A stretch of DNA of 64,000 nt. Origin: JASLBX01 sp036374175. Its GTDB lineage: Bacteria; Actinomycetota; Actinomycetes; Jiangellales; Jiangellaceae. The stretch is from the NCBI GenBank assembly GCA_036374175.1, contig DASUUH010000124.1:50528-114527 (forward strand), written 5' to 3'. Below, piece by piece: positions 1 to 8,147 of the stretch (its first letter is position 1; the number at the start of each line of letters is the position of its first letter). A model generated the notes under the pieces. The model did no database searches. It worked only from the letters and a program-made list of their open reading frames with translations, and was not told the origin of the DNA. Position numbers and translations under genes: made by a program.

Positions 1-151
1 GCTGCCGGCGTTCCTCGCCGCGGCTCGCATCTTGCTCGCGTCCAGGCCCGAGCACATCGACGACGGCCCGACCGGCCTGTCGGAGGAGTTCGAAGCGCTG
101 CGCTGGTTCCCGCTTCCGCCGGTCTGTCTCGAAACATCAACCGACGCATAG
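1..151 (+). CDS. C-terminal fragment of an unrecognised protein
   Basis: An open frame beginning at base 2 runs 49 codons to a TAG at 149-151. The gene starts before the window. The visible tail reads as ordinary GC-rich coding sequence (mixed charged and hydrophobic residues, for example EALRWFPLPP near the end). No domain can be recognised from so little, and the product is unknown. It ends one base before the stop of the oppositely oriented CoA-transferase gene, so the two genes converge. Reality as a gene rests only on the clean frame to the window edge. Confidence 0.4.
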   Translation, partial: LPAFLAAARILLASRPEHIDDGPTGLSEEFEALRWFPLPPVCLETSTDA

Positions 152-152
152 G

Positions 153-1409
153 TCAACTTGTCGGGCCGGACACGTGAGCAACGTCGGTAGTGAGGCCGAG
201 CGCCGTTGCCTCCTCCCACAACTCGTCGCGGATCCGTGGATGTGCGGCCCGCTCGATCAGCGCTGCGGCCTGGTCGCGCTCGGGCCGGCCAAAGAGCTCG
301 GCCATGCCGTTCTCCGTGACGACGGCGGTCGGCTGGAACGAGGTCACCGGTTCCTCGACCATCGGAACGATCGTTGAGCAGTTCGCCTTCGGATGCCACG
401 AGCGCAGGGCGATGATCGCCTGGCCGCCGCGGGAGTGCAGCGCGCCGACGATGAAATCGGTCTGTCCGCCGAAGCCGGAGTAGATGCAGCCCTTGATCCG
501 TGACGCGTTGACCTGCGCGTACAGATCGACCTGCAAGGCGGTGTTGACGCTCACCATCAGCTCGTGGGCGCGGATCCGGGACGGGTCGTTCGTCGTCTCG
601 GTGCGCAACATGCGCAGCCGAGGATTCTGATCCGCCCACTCGTAGAGTTCTTCGGATCCGAACAGGAACGACGCCGTGATCGGCACGCCGGCATCGAGGC
701 GGCCAAGCCGCTCGAGCCGGAGCACGCCGTCGCTGATCATCTCGCTCCAGATCCGCAGGCCGCGGTGATTGCTCAAGCCGCGCAGCGCCGCGTCCGGGAT
801 GGCGCCGATGCCCAGCTGCAGCGTTGAACCGTCCGCCACCCGCGCCGCGACCTGCTCACCGATCAGGCGGGCGGAGTCCTCGAGTACGTACGCGGCCGGC
901 GAGGACAGCGGCTCGTCCACCGTGATGGCGTAGTCGATAAGATCGGCCGGCAACACCGCATCACCGAACGTGTACGGCACCCGCGGATTCATCTCCGCGA
1001 TTACGAGGCCCCCCCGCCGCCGGACGGCCTCGATCGCGGCGGGCAGGATGTTCACCTCCGTCCCGAGCGACACGGTGCCCTCACGCGGTGTGGACGTCCG
1101 GATCACCACGAGGTCCGGCGGCAGGGTCGTGTGGAACAGCTGCGGAACGAGCGACAGCCGGGCGGGGATGTAGTTCAGCCCCGCGTGCCGCATCGCCGGT
1201 CCCACGAACGAGGTCTCGTGCTCGACGCCGGCCCGGTCCGGGATACCGTGCTGGGCGTTGAGTATGTAGAGCCGGTAGGACTCCAGCGCCTTGTCGATGA
1301 TGCGCAATGTGGAGAACGGCGTCGCGAAGTTGCCCGAGCACACCACCCGTGCCCCCGGAGACAGGGTCGAGACCAAGGCTGCGATCTCGTGATCTGACCG
1401 GTACCTCAT
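153..1409 (-). CDS. Acetyl-CoA hydrolase/transferase family protein
   Basis: Protein of 418 residues, the normal length for the acetyl-CoA hydrolase/transferase (4-hydroxybutyrate CoA-transferase-like) family. Seen: an N-terminal half with GNFATPFSTL and the NILPAAIEAVRRRGGLVIAE segment, a SEMISDGVLRL segment in the middle, and the characteristic C-terminal GFGGQTDFIVGALHSRGG motif near residue 325. The family moves CoA between short acyl groups; the substrate here is not predictable. The ATG at 1409 overlaps the stop of the upstream aldolase gene by 4 bp (ATGA), so this start is preferred over a longer frame running back to 1811. The two genes are probably translationally coupled, which suggests linked carbon metabolism, though the pairing is not one I recognise. 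Confidence 0.85.
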   Translation of the reverse strand: MRYRSDHEIAALVSTLSPGARVVCSGNFATPFSTLRIIDKALESYRLYILNAQHGIPDRAGVEHETSFVGPAMRHAGLNYIPARLSLVPQLFHTTLPPDLVVIRTSTPREGTVSLGTEVNILPAAIEAVRRRGGLVIAEMNPRVPYTFGDAVLPADLIDYAITVDEPLSSPAAYVLEDSARLIGEQVAARVADGSTLQLGIGAIPDAALRGLSNHRGLRIWSEMISDGVLRLERLGRLDAGVPITASFLFGSEELYEWADQNPRLRMLRTETTNDPSRIRAHELMVSVNTALQVDLYAQVNASRIKGCIYSGFGGQTDFIVGALHSRGGQAIIALRSWHPKANCSTIVPMVEEPVTSFQPTAVVTENGMAELFGRPERDQAAALIERAAHPRIRDELWEEATALGLTTDVAHVSGPTS

Positions 1410-2299
1410 GCTGACGGGTACTTCGCCAGGACTTCGCGCAGCTCGTCGACAAAACGCAGCGAGTCGTCGTACGAGCGCTGCCAGACGTTGCGGCCGAAGA
1501 TCAGACCGGTGGCGCCGGCCTCCATGGACTGCCGGGCTTTCTCGATCATCGCGTCGTCGCCGGCCTTCGACCCTCCGGAAACAAGCACAAGGGTGCGGTT
1601 GGCCGAGCGGACCACGCCGTCGATCGCCTGCTGCGACGAGATGTCCGCGTCGTACTCCTTCTTGACTCCTGCGCGCTTCTCTGGGTGCGGGAAGTTCACC
1701 TTCACGACATCGGCGCCGAGTTCGCTCGCCGTGCGGGCCGCATAGTCGACGGCGTAGAACGAGTCCTTGCCGCCCTTGGCCTCGATCGCCGCGCCGCGCG
1801 GGTATGCCCACACGATCAGCGGCATGCCGAGTCGTTGAGCGTCAGCCCGGATCCGGCGGTACTGCTCGAAGTCGGCTTCCTGGGCCGGTGTGCCGACGTA
1901 GAGCGTGTAACCCACCGCGTCGGCGCCGAGCCGGACCGCTTCCTCGACGGTGGCGTTGACAGGGGACAGGGCTTCAGCGTCGGACGGGATGTCCGTCTTG
2001 CCGTTGAGCTTGAGGATCAGCGGAACCTCGCCGGCGTAGTCCCAGTAGAACTTCTCGGCCAGCCCGATCTGGATCGCGATGCCGTTGAAGCCGCCGGTCA
2101 TCGCCAGTTTGGTGATGTACGCCGGGTCGCTGGCCGCCGGGTTGGCGAAGAAGTCACGCGGGCCGTGTTCGAGACCTTGGTCGTACGGCAGGAACAGGAC
2201 GGTGCCGTTGCGTAGGCCGTGCTGGAAGAGGATCCGGTTCAACCGGGCCTTTTTGCCGGTGTTGAGGCCGAGTTCGCGCAGTGCCGGCCGGGTGGTCAT
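1406..2299 (-). CDS. Class I fructose-bisphosphate aldolase / DhnA-type aldolase
   Basis: Protein of 297 residues with the hallmarks of the DhnA/archaeal-type class I aldolase family: LPYDQGLEHGPRDFF near residue 40, GYTLYVGT in the middle, ADVVKVNFP carrying the probable Schiff-base lysine, and LVLVSGGSK followed by GATGLIFGRNVWQ. The reaction is presumably reversible aldol cleavage of fructose 1,6-bisphosphate or a related sugar phosphate. The start at 2299 follows an AGGAGG-type ribosome site at 2305-2310; a longer frame from 2314 would begin inside that site. It is the first gene of a two-gene operon with the CoA-transferase downstream. Exact substrate is inferred from family only. Confidence 0.85.
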   Translation of the reverse strand: MTTRPALRELGLNTGKKARLNRILFQHGLRNGTVLFLPYDQGLEHGPRDFFANPAASDPAYITKLAMTGGFNGIAIQIGLAEKFYWDYAGEVPLILKLNGKTDIPSDAEALSPVNATVEEAVRLGADAVGYTLYVGTPAQEADFEQYRRIRADAQRLGMPLIVWAYPRGAAIEAKGGKDSFYAVDYAARTASELGADVVKVNFPHPEKRAGVKKEYDADISSQQAIDGVVRSANRTLVLVSGGSKAGDDAMIEKARQSMEAGATGLIFGRNVWQRSYDDSLRFVDELREVLAKYPSA

Positions 2300-2427
2300 G
2301 GTGGTCCTCCTCATGAGACATCAATCAGGTACTTCCACGTTCTCCCTGCCGGCCCAGCCGGCCTAGGGCCCTACGGGCAGTGGTGCCGGGACCTTGGGCA
2401 CGGCCGCCACCAGCGGTCTGACAAGCT

Positions 2428-3189
2428 GTGGCCGTGATCGGAGAACTGAGGGTCCAAGGCGGTGGCGACGGTGAGCCGGTCCTACTGTTGCTGCACGGGC
2501 TCGGCGCGACCGGCGACGTGTGGAGTGGGTGGGCGCCCCTGCTCGACTCTCAGTGGCCCGGGCGTTGGCTCGCGCCCGACCTACCCGGCCACGGCGGGTC
2601 GGACCCGCTGCCTCGGTACTCCTTCGGCGCCGTCGCGGCCGCTGTGGCGAACCTGGTCCGGCCGGACGAACGACTCGTCGTGCTCGGGCACTCGATGGGT
2701 GGGGTGGTCGGCCTGGCACTCGCGAGTGGCTGGTTCGGAGTTCAGGTCGAGACGGTTGTCGGGCTCGGGATCAAGGTTTCGTGGACGGACGACGAACTGG
2801 CCCGGGTCGGCGGGCTGGCCCAGCGTCCGGTCACGTGGTTCGACTCCTTCGACGACGCCGCGGCCCGCTACCTGCGGGTGTCCGGCCTGACCGGGCTGCT
2901 CGCCGCGGAAAGCCCAGCGACCGCAGCCGGTGTCGCGGAAGACGGTGGACGCTGGCGGCTCGCGCAGGATCCGCCGACCTTCGCCGTGGGAGCACCTGAC
3001 ATGCCGGCGTTGCTGGCGGCGGCTCAGGCCACTGTGATCCTCGCCAGGGGCGAACACGATCAGATGGTCACCGACGACCAACTCAGCGAGCTGGGGGCGG
3101 CCGTGACGACCGTGCCGGGCCTGGGACACAACGCACACGTGGAGGATCCAGCGGCCGTCCTGCGGCTGCTCGCACCGGCGCTGCGCTGA
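2428..3189 (+). CDS. Alpha/beta hydrolase
   Basis: Protein of 253 residues with a complete alpha/beta-hydrolase signature: LLLHGLGATGDVW (oxyanion region), nucleophile elbow GHSMGG near residue 90, acid GEHDQMV near residue 211 and catalytic histidine GLGHNAHVEDP close to the C-terminus. The substrate is unknown; esterase, lipase-like or C-C hydrolase activity are all possible. GTG starts at 2428 and 2434 are both feasible and neither has a clear ribosome site. It is divergent from the aldolase operon and stands 60-odd bases before the penicillin-binding protein gene on the same strand. No signal peptide, so probably cytoplasmic. Confidence 0.85.
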   Translation: MAVIGELRVQGGGDGEPVLLLLHGLGATGDVWSGWAPLLDSQWPGRWLAPDLPGHGGSDPLPRYSFGAVAAAVANLVRPDERLVVLGHSMGGVVGLALASGWFGVQVETVVGLGIKVSWTDDELARVGGLAQRPVTWFDSFDDAAARYLRVSGLTGLLAAESPATAAGVAEDGGRWRLAQDPPTFAVGAPDMPALLAAAQATVILARGEHDQMVTDDQLSELGAAVTTVPGLGHNAHVEDPAAVLRLLAPALR

Positions 3190-3252
3190 TCAATCGCGAT
3201 CAATCCGGTTCACCGCGTTTAGCGGCCACATCTGGTGGGACTTGTTCCTACC

Positions 3253-5352
3253 GTGAACACGGGACTGCTTCGCCTCATAACGTCCTGGATCGTTGCGGCG
3301 CGCCGCGTCATCGCCCTGGTGGCGGTGAGCGGCCTGGCGGGCCTTGTGGTGGCGGGCCTCGCCGCTCCGGTGGTGACCGGCATCGGAGTAGGAGCACGTG
3401 ATGGTGCGCAAGCGTTCACCGAAATGCCCGCAGAGCTGGAAATTCCACCGCTTGCCGAGCGGTCGCGAATGACCGACAACGACGGCAACACCCTGGCGGT
3501 CTTCTTCGAGGAGAACCGGATCGAAGTACCCCTGGACAAGATTTCCCAGCAGATGCAGGACGCCATCTTGGCGATCGAGGATCACCGGTTCTACGAGCAC
3601 GGTCCACTCGACGTCCAGGGCGCGTCGCGGGCGCTGGTCAGCAACCTGCAGGCCGGTGAGACGACCAGTGGTGGTTCCACTCTCACCCAGCAGTACGTCA
3701 AGTTGATGCTGCTCGACCAGGCCGATTCCGCGGAGGAGCGAACAGCGGCGCTGGCCGATTCCGGGCCGCAGGGCTACTTCCGTAAGCTCCGTGAGCTTCG
3801 CCTTGCGCTCGGCGTCGAGCAGCAGATGACCAAAGACGAGATCTTGCAGGGTTACCTCAACATCGCCAACTTCGGCGGCCCACCCGGGCGCAGTAACTAC
3901 GGCGTCGAAGCGGCCGCACGTTATTACTTCGACTCCAAAGCGAAGGACTTGACGTTGACCCAGGCGGCGACGCTGGCCGGCCTGGTACAGCGGCCCACCG
4001 AATACAACCCGGAGGACAATCCCGAAGCCGCCATCGGCCGCCGCAACACCGTCATCACCCGGATGGCCGAGCTTGGCATGATCAGCGAAGACGAGGCCAA
4101 GGAGGCCCGGCAGGCCGACCTCGGACTCGACGTGGACGACTCGCGCAGCGGCTGCGTGTCGTCGTGGGCTCCGTGGTTCTGCGACTACGCCGTCAATGAA
4201 CTCCTCCAGATGGAGGAGCTGGGAGAAACCCCGGATGAGCGGATGGACGCACTGCGGCGCGGCGGGCTGAAGATCGTCACCACCCTCGATCGCGACATCC
4301 AGCGGGCGGCGGACGACGCGGTCAGCGACCGGGTTGCACCGACCGACGGCGCAGTAGGAACCCTCGCCATGGTCGAGCCGGGCAGCGGAGAGATCAAGGC
4401 GCTGTCGAACTCGCGGGAGTACGGCCCGGAGGGCGAGGGCCGGTCGATGATCAACTACGCCGTCGACAAGAGAATGGGCAACTCCAACGGCATCCAGGCC
4501 GGTTCGGCGTTCAAGCCCTTCGTCCTGGCCGCGGCACTCAATCAGGGGATGGAGCCGGATCTGGAGATCAACTCTCCAGAGCGCGTCGACGTTTCCGGCG
4601 AGTGGTTCGAGGCCTGCTGGAACGACCAGTCGCGAGTCCGCGACTCCGACTATGAGCCGGAGAACTCCACCCGGGGTGGCCGCCTCACGATGCGTGAGGC
4701 GACGGAGTACTCGACCAACACCTACTTCGTCCAACTCCTCCAGCGCACTGGCATCTGCGAGCCGGCCAAGATCGCGGAGGATTCCGGGGTGTGGAAGCAG
4801 GTGCCGCACACGACCGAACCGCAGCCGCTGGATCAGGTGCCATCGTTCACGCTGGGATCCAACACCGTGGCACCGCTCGGCATGGCCGAGGCGTTCGCGA
4901 TGTTCGCCAACCGCGGTGAGCACTGCGCTTCGTTCGCGGTGGCCGAGGTGGTGGATCGCAAGGGCGACCCGGTGATCGAGCAGGAGCCGGAATGTGACCG
5001 GGTGCTGGACAAGGACGTCGCTGACATGACCAACGACATCCTGCGCGGGGTCATCGAGAACGATGGCGCGACCGGTAACGCAATGCAGCTGGACGGCGAC
5101 CGGCCGGCCGCCGGCAAGACCGGGACCACGAACCGCAATGTTGCGGTGTGGTTCGTCGGCTACACACCTCAGTTGTCGGCCGCAGCGGCCGTCGCCGACC
5201 TTGATCCGCCCCAGACCTCCCTGAGCGGGCGTACGTTCAACGGCGATCGCATCTCGCAGGCCTACGGCAGCACCTTGCCCGGCCCGATCTGGCGCGAAGC
5301 CATGGACGAGGCGCTCGAGGACGAACCCGAAGAGGACTTCAAAGAACCGTAA
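3253..5352 (+). CDS. Class A penicillin-binding protein (transglycosylase/transpeptidase)
   Basis: Bifunctional peptidoglycan synthase of about 699 residues. Order: a short cytoplasmic N-terminus, one membrane anchor (residues about 15-45), a GT51 glycosyltransferase domain (EDHRFYEHG with catalytic Glu, GGSTLTQQYVK) at about 90-280, then a transpeptidase domain with SxxK as AGSAFKP near residue 420, SxN as STNTYF near 490 and KTGTT near 625. It polymerises lipid II and cross-links stem peptides outside the membrane. No PASTA domain follows; the tail is acidic (EDEPEEDF). GTG at 3235 and 3253 are both in frame; 3253 is preferred because a GGTGGGA lies upstream. It resembles actinobacterial PonA-type proteins. 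Confidence 0.93.
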   Translation: MNTGLLRLITSWIVAARRVIALVAVSGLAGLVVAGLAAPVVTGIGVGARDGAQAFTEMPAELEIPPLAERSRMTDNDGNTLAVFFEENRIEVPLDKISQQMQDAILAIEDHRFYEHGPLDVQGASRALVSNLQAGETTSGGSTLTQQYVKLMLLDQADSAEERTAALADSGPQGYFRKLRELRLALGVEQQMTKDEILQGYLNIANFGGPPGRSNYGVEAAARYYFDSKAKDLTLTQAATLAGLVQRPTEYNPEDNPEAAIGRRNTVITRMAELGMISEDEAKEARQADLGLDVDDSRSGCVSSWAPWFCDYAVNELLQMEELGETPDERMDALRRGGLKIVTTLDRDIQRAADDAVSDRVAPTDGAVGTLAMVEPGSGEIKALSNSREYGPEGEGRSMINYAVDKRMGNSNGIQAGSAFKPFVLAAALNQGMEPDLEINSPERVDVSGEWFEACWNDQSRVRDSDYEPENSTRGGRLTMREATEYSTNTYFVQLLQRTGICEPAKIAEDSGVWKQVPHTTEPQPLDQVPSFTLGSNTVAPLGMAEAFAMFANRGEHCASFAVAEVVDRKGDPVIEQEPECDRVLDKDVADMTNDILRGVIENDGATGNAMQLDGDRPAAGKTGTTNRNVAVWFVGYTPQLSAAAAVADLDPPQTSLSGRTFNGDRISQAYGSTLPGPIWREAMDEALEDEPEEDFKEP

Positions 5353-5428
5353 GACCGGATTTCGGGGCGCTGTCGAATCCGGCGTGCCCCCGATCGTCCT
5401 TGTGGTGTACCGACCACAAGGAGGAGCC

Positions 5429-5893
5429 ATGACCGGCGTCAACGCCATTCCCGACACGTACCCGCGCGTGACCCCGCACCTGTCGATCGAAGATTGTGCG
5501 GCAGCGTTGGACTTCTACCAGGACGTTCTCGGCGCCACGGTCCGGATGCGGATGGACGCGCCAGGGGGCCTGGTCGCACACGCGGAGATCATGCTGGGGA
5601 CCTCCGTGATCATGCTTGGTGACACTGCGCTGCCGAACAGCGACCCGAGCCCGCACAAACTCGGTGGCACGCCGGTGTCGCTGTTCGTCTACGTGGAGGA
5701 CGTCGACGAGGTCTTCCGCCGCGCGGTCGACGCCGGGGCGGCCGCGGTGAGCGAGCCGGAGCAGCACTTCTACGGCGATCGGGTGGCGACCATCGACGAC
5801 CCGTTCGGCCACCGGTGGAACCTCGCGACCCATGTGGAAGACATCGCGCCCGACGACCTAGAGCACCGCGCGGCCGAGGCGATGGCCTCGTAA
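5429..5893 (+). CDS. VOC/glyoxalase-fold protein (PhnB-like)
   Basis: Protein of 154 residues of the PhnB-like branch of the vicinal oxygen chelate superfamily: VTPHLSIEDCAAALDFYQDVLGA at the start, a repeated beta-alpha-beta unit, VSLFVYVEDVDEVFRRAVDAGA in the second half and the typical ending DPFGHRWNLATHVEDI. PhnB-like proteins often lack a defined enzyme activity. A strong AAGGAGGAG at 5418-5426 fixes the ATG at 5429. It lies 31 bp ahead of the YCII/DGPF gene and the ECF sigma gene; such small-ligand-binding proteins commonly accompany ECF42-type sigma factors, so it may belong to the same module. Confidence 0.88.
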   Translation: MTGVNAIPDTYPRVTPHLSIEDCAAALDFYQDVLGATVRMRMDAPGGLVAHAEIMLGTSVIMLGDTALPNSDPSPHKLGGTPVSLFVYVEDVDEVFRRAVDAGAAAVSEPEQHFYGDRVATIDDPFGHRWNLATHVEDIAPDDLEHRAAEAMAS

Positions 5894-5924
5894 CGTGACC
5901 CACAGGCAGCAGGGAGGGCCACCA

Positions 5925-6275
5925 GTGAAGTACGTGCTCTTATTCGTGGACACCGAGCAGTTCAGTAATGATCTACAGGCGATGGGCCCGGTTGAGCGGG
6001 CGCGGGCGTACGAGCGGGCCAACCAGTGGTTCGCCGAACACGCCGACCGCATCACCGGCGGCAGCAAACTCCAGGAGCCGGATACCGCAACGACGGTCCG
6101 GTTGGACCGAGGCGAGCCGATGATCTTCGACGGCCCGTTCGTGGAAGGCAAGGAGGTCGTCAGCGGCTACGCCGAGATCGATGTCGCTGACCTGGGCGAA
6201 GCCATCCGCATGGTCAAGACCTGGCCCGGCTGCCCGGTCGTTGAGATCCGGCCCCTGGAGCCGGCGCGTTTGTGA
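5925..6275 (+). CDS. YCII-related DGPF-domain protein
   Basis: Protein of 116 residues of the YCII-related family. The defining motif FDGPFVEGKEVVSGY is present near residue 68, followed by ADLGEAIRMVKTWPG and VEIRPLE. The biochemical role of DGPF proteins is not settled; they are the conserved genomic partners of ECF42-type sigma factors, and that arrangement is seen here. The GTG start at 5925 is chosen because AGGGAGGG lies at 5911-5917. Its TGA overlaps the GTG of the sigma-factor gene (GTGA), so the two are translationally coupled. Confidence 0.88.
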   Translation: MKYVLLFVDTEQFSNDLQAMGPVERARAYERANQWFAEHADRITGGSKLQEPDTATTVRLDRGEPMIFDGPFVEGKEVVSGYAEIDVADLGEAIRMVKTWPGCPVVEIRPLEPARL

Positions 6276-7465
6276 CCGAGGCGTCGCATGCCGAGCTGGC
6301 CCGCGTGGTGCGCGAATACGCGGGCCGGCTCGCCGCGTCGCTGGTAGAGCTGATTGGCGACTTCAGCATGGCGGAGGACCTCGTCCAGGACGCCGTCGTC
6401 GCGGCATTGCAGCGCTGGCCCGTCGACGGCATCCCTGATCGGCCGGACGCCTGGCTGTTCACCGTCGCCCGCCGACGCGGCCTGGATGTGCTGCGGCGCG
6501 AGAGCAACTACCGCCGCAAGCTCGCGCAAGTGCAGTGGCCCGTCGAGCACCAGCAGGACGACCGGCTCCGGCTGGTGTTCACCTGTTGCCACCCGGCGCT
6601 GCCGCGAGCCGCACAGATCGCGTTGACCCTGCGAGTGGTGTGCGGCCTCACGACCGAGCAGATCGCCCGCGCCTTCCTGGTGCCCGCGTCGACGGTGGCA
6701 CAGCGGATCACCAGAGCCAAACGAAAGATCACCGACGCCGGCATTCCATACCGGATGCCCACCGGCGACGAGTTGGGCGCGCGTCTGTCCGATGTGCTCG
6801 CGGTGATCTACCTGCTGTTTAACGAGGGGTATCTGGCCACGGCCGACCAGGCCCAATCGCACGATCTGGTCGAAGACGCCGAATGGCTGGCCCGGCTGCT
6901 GTACGGCCTGATGCCCAAAGAACCCGAGGTGGCGGGCCTGCTCGCGCTGATCCGGCTGCATCGGGCCCGGGTCACCGCCCGCTTCGACGCGGACGGCGGG
7001 CTGGTGCTGCTCCGGGATCAGGACCGGTCGCGATGGGATCGAGCCGCGATCGAGGACGCCACGGCGTTGCTCGTGCGCGCGGCGTCCCGGCACCGCCCCG
7101 GGCCGTACCAACTCCAGGCGGCGATCGTGGCGTGTCACGCCGAAGCCGAGCGCTGGGAAGACACCGACTGGGAGCAGATCGTCGTGCTGTACGACATGTT
7201 GCTGCACCTCGCCCCTTCGCCGGTGACCCGCCTGCACCGGACGATAGCGCTGCGATACACCGCCGGGCCGGAGAAGGCCATGGCCGAACTGGACGAACTT
7301 GCCGGCCAACTGGACCGCTACCACCTGTTCCACGCGACCCGTGCCGAACTGATGCGCGAGCTTGGCCGCCCGGACGAGGCGCGCGCCGCCGACCAGAGGG
7401 CACTGGAGCTGACCGCCAACCCGGCCGAACAGGCAGTACTACGCGAGCGCCTCAGCTGGCGGTAG
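6272..7465 (+). CDS. ECF42-type RNA polymerase sigma factor with C-terminal extension
   Basis: Protein of 397 residues. The N-terminal part is sigma-70 region 2 (AEDLVQDAVVAALQRWP near residue 35, PDAWLFTVARRRGLDVLRR near 60), followed by region 4 (LTTEQIARAFLVPASTVAQRITRAKRKI, about 128-155). The remaining 230 residues form a conserved helical, TPR-like extension (LLFNEGYLATA, AEWLARLLYGLMPKEPEVAGL), typical of ECF42 sigma factors, which have no classical anti-sigma factor. It directs RNA polymerase to alternative promoters; the extension is thought to modulate activity. Overlap with the DGPF gene supports a shared operon and probable autoregulation. Confidence 0.92.
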   Translation: MTEASHAELARVVREYAGRLAASLVELIGDFSMAEDLVQDAVVAALQRWPVDGIPDRPDAWLFTVARRRGLDVLRRESNYRRKLAQVQWPVEHQQDDRLRLVFTCCHPALPRAAQIALTLRVVCGLTTEQIARAFLVPASTVAQRITRAKRKITDAGIPYRMPTGDELGARLSDVLAVIYLLFNEGYLATADQAQSHDLVEDAEWLARLLYGLMPKEPEVAGLLALIRLHRARVTARFDADGGLVLLRDQDRSRWDRAAIEDATALLVRAASRHRPGPYQLQAAIVACHAEAERWEDTDWEQIVVLYDMLLHLAPSPVTRLHRTIALRYTAGPEKAMAELDELAGQLDRYHLFHATRAELMRELGRPDEARAADQRALELTANPAEQAVLRERLSWR

Positions 7466-7527
7466 TGCGAGTCCATTGGCACGCTGGGCAGGACTTTCGC
7501 CCCTGGGTCCACTTCAAATAGCTGGGA

Positions 7528-7564
7528 TGTGCTGGTTGTGAACCTCGACGGAAGGACCAGCACA
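7528..7564 (+). promoter_or_regulatory. Inverted repeat over the leader and ribosome site of the oxidoreductase operon
   Basis: Perfect 9-bp arms TGTGCTGGT (7528-7536) and ACCAGCACA (7556-7564) with a 19-base spacer. The right arm sits between the ribosome site (GGAAGGA) and the ATG at 7566. It could be a repressor operator or, in RNA, a hairpin that limits ribosome access. Which one is not decided by sequence. Confidence 0.4.
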
Positions 7565-7565
7565 C

Positions 7566-8147
7566 ATGAAGCAAGTACGTATCCACGGGCGGGGTGGACA
7601 AGGCGTCGTCACCGCCGCCGAGATGCTTTCAGTTGCCGCTTTCGTCGAGGGACGGTACGCCCAGGCGTTTCCGAGCTTTGGATCCGAGCGGACGGGGGCG
7701 CCCGTGGTGGCGTTCTGCCGGATCGGCGACGTCCCGATCCGGACCCGCGAACCGGTCATGCGGCCCGACGTGCTGATCATCCAGGACGTAACCCTGCTGC
7801 ACCAGGTCGACGTGTTCGAAGGACTGCGCCATGAGGGGTATGTCCTGCTGAACACGGCCGGCAGCCTCGCCGAGCTGGGCATTGAAGATCTTGAGCGAAG
7901 TCTTCCGCCGAACCATGTCGCGGCACTACCGGCGACCGAACTGGCGATGAACCACATCGGCCGCCCGGTGCCGAATGCGGCGCTGCTGGGTGGCTTCGCG
8001 GCGCTGACGCGGCTGGTTTCGATCGAGTCGGTCGCGTCGGCCATCCGGACCCGGTTCGCCGAGCGGCTCGCGGAGGCCAACATCGCGGCGGCCCGCGATG
8101 CGTACCGATTCGTCGCAGCCAGGATGGAGGAGCTGAGCCGTGCTTGA
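7566..8147 (+). CDS. 2-oxoacid:ferredoxin oxidoreductase, gamma subunit
   Basis: Protein of 193 residues matching the gamma (PorG/KorC-like) subunit of the pyruvate/ketoisovalerate:ferredoxin oxidoreductase superfamily: RIHGRGGQGVVTAAEMLS at the N-terminus, AFPSFGSERTGAPV near residue 38 and PNAALLGGFAALT in the C-terminal third. It is the structural subunit of a CoA-acylating 2-oxoacid decarboxylating complex. It is the first gene of a tightly packed four-gene operon; its end overlaps the alpha-subunit gene by 8 bp. The substrate (pyruvate or branched 2-oxoacid) cannot be chosen from the sequence. Confidence 0.92.
   Translation: MKQVRIHGRGGQGVVTAAEMLSVAAFVEGRYAQAFPSFGSERTGAPVVAFCRIGDVPIRTREPVMRPDVLIIQDVTLLHQVDVFEGLRHEGYVLLNTAGSLAELGIEDLERSLPPNHVAALPATELAMNHIGRPVPNAALLGGFAALTRLVSIESVASAIRTRFAERLAEANIAAARDAYRFVAARMEELSRA

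Noticed and set aside
3190..5457. A 755-codon minus-strand open frame opposite the penicillin-binding protein
   Set aside because: It is an exact antisense shadow of a gene with complete GT51 and transpeptidase motifs; its translation is Arg/Gly/His-rich without domain signatures.
6167..7333. A 388-codon minus-strand frame opposite the sigma-factor gene
   Set aside because: No recognisable domain, and it overlaps a complete ECF42 sigma factor on the other strand.
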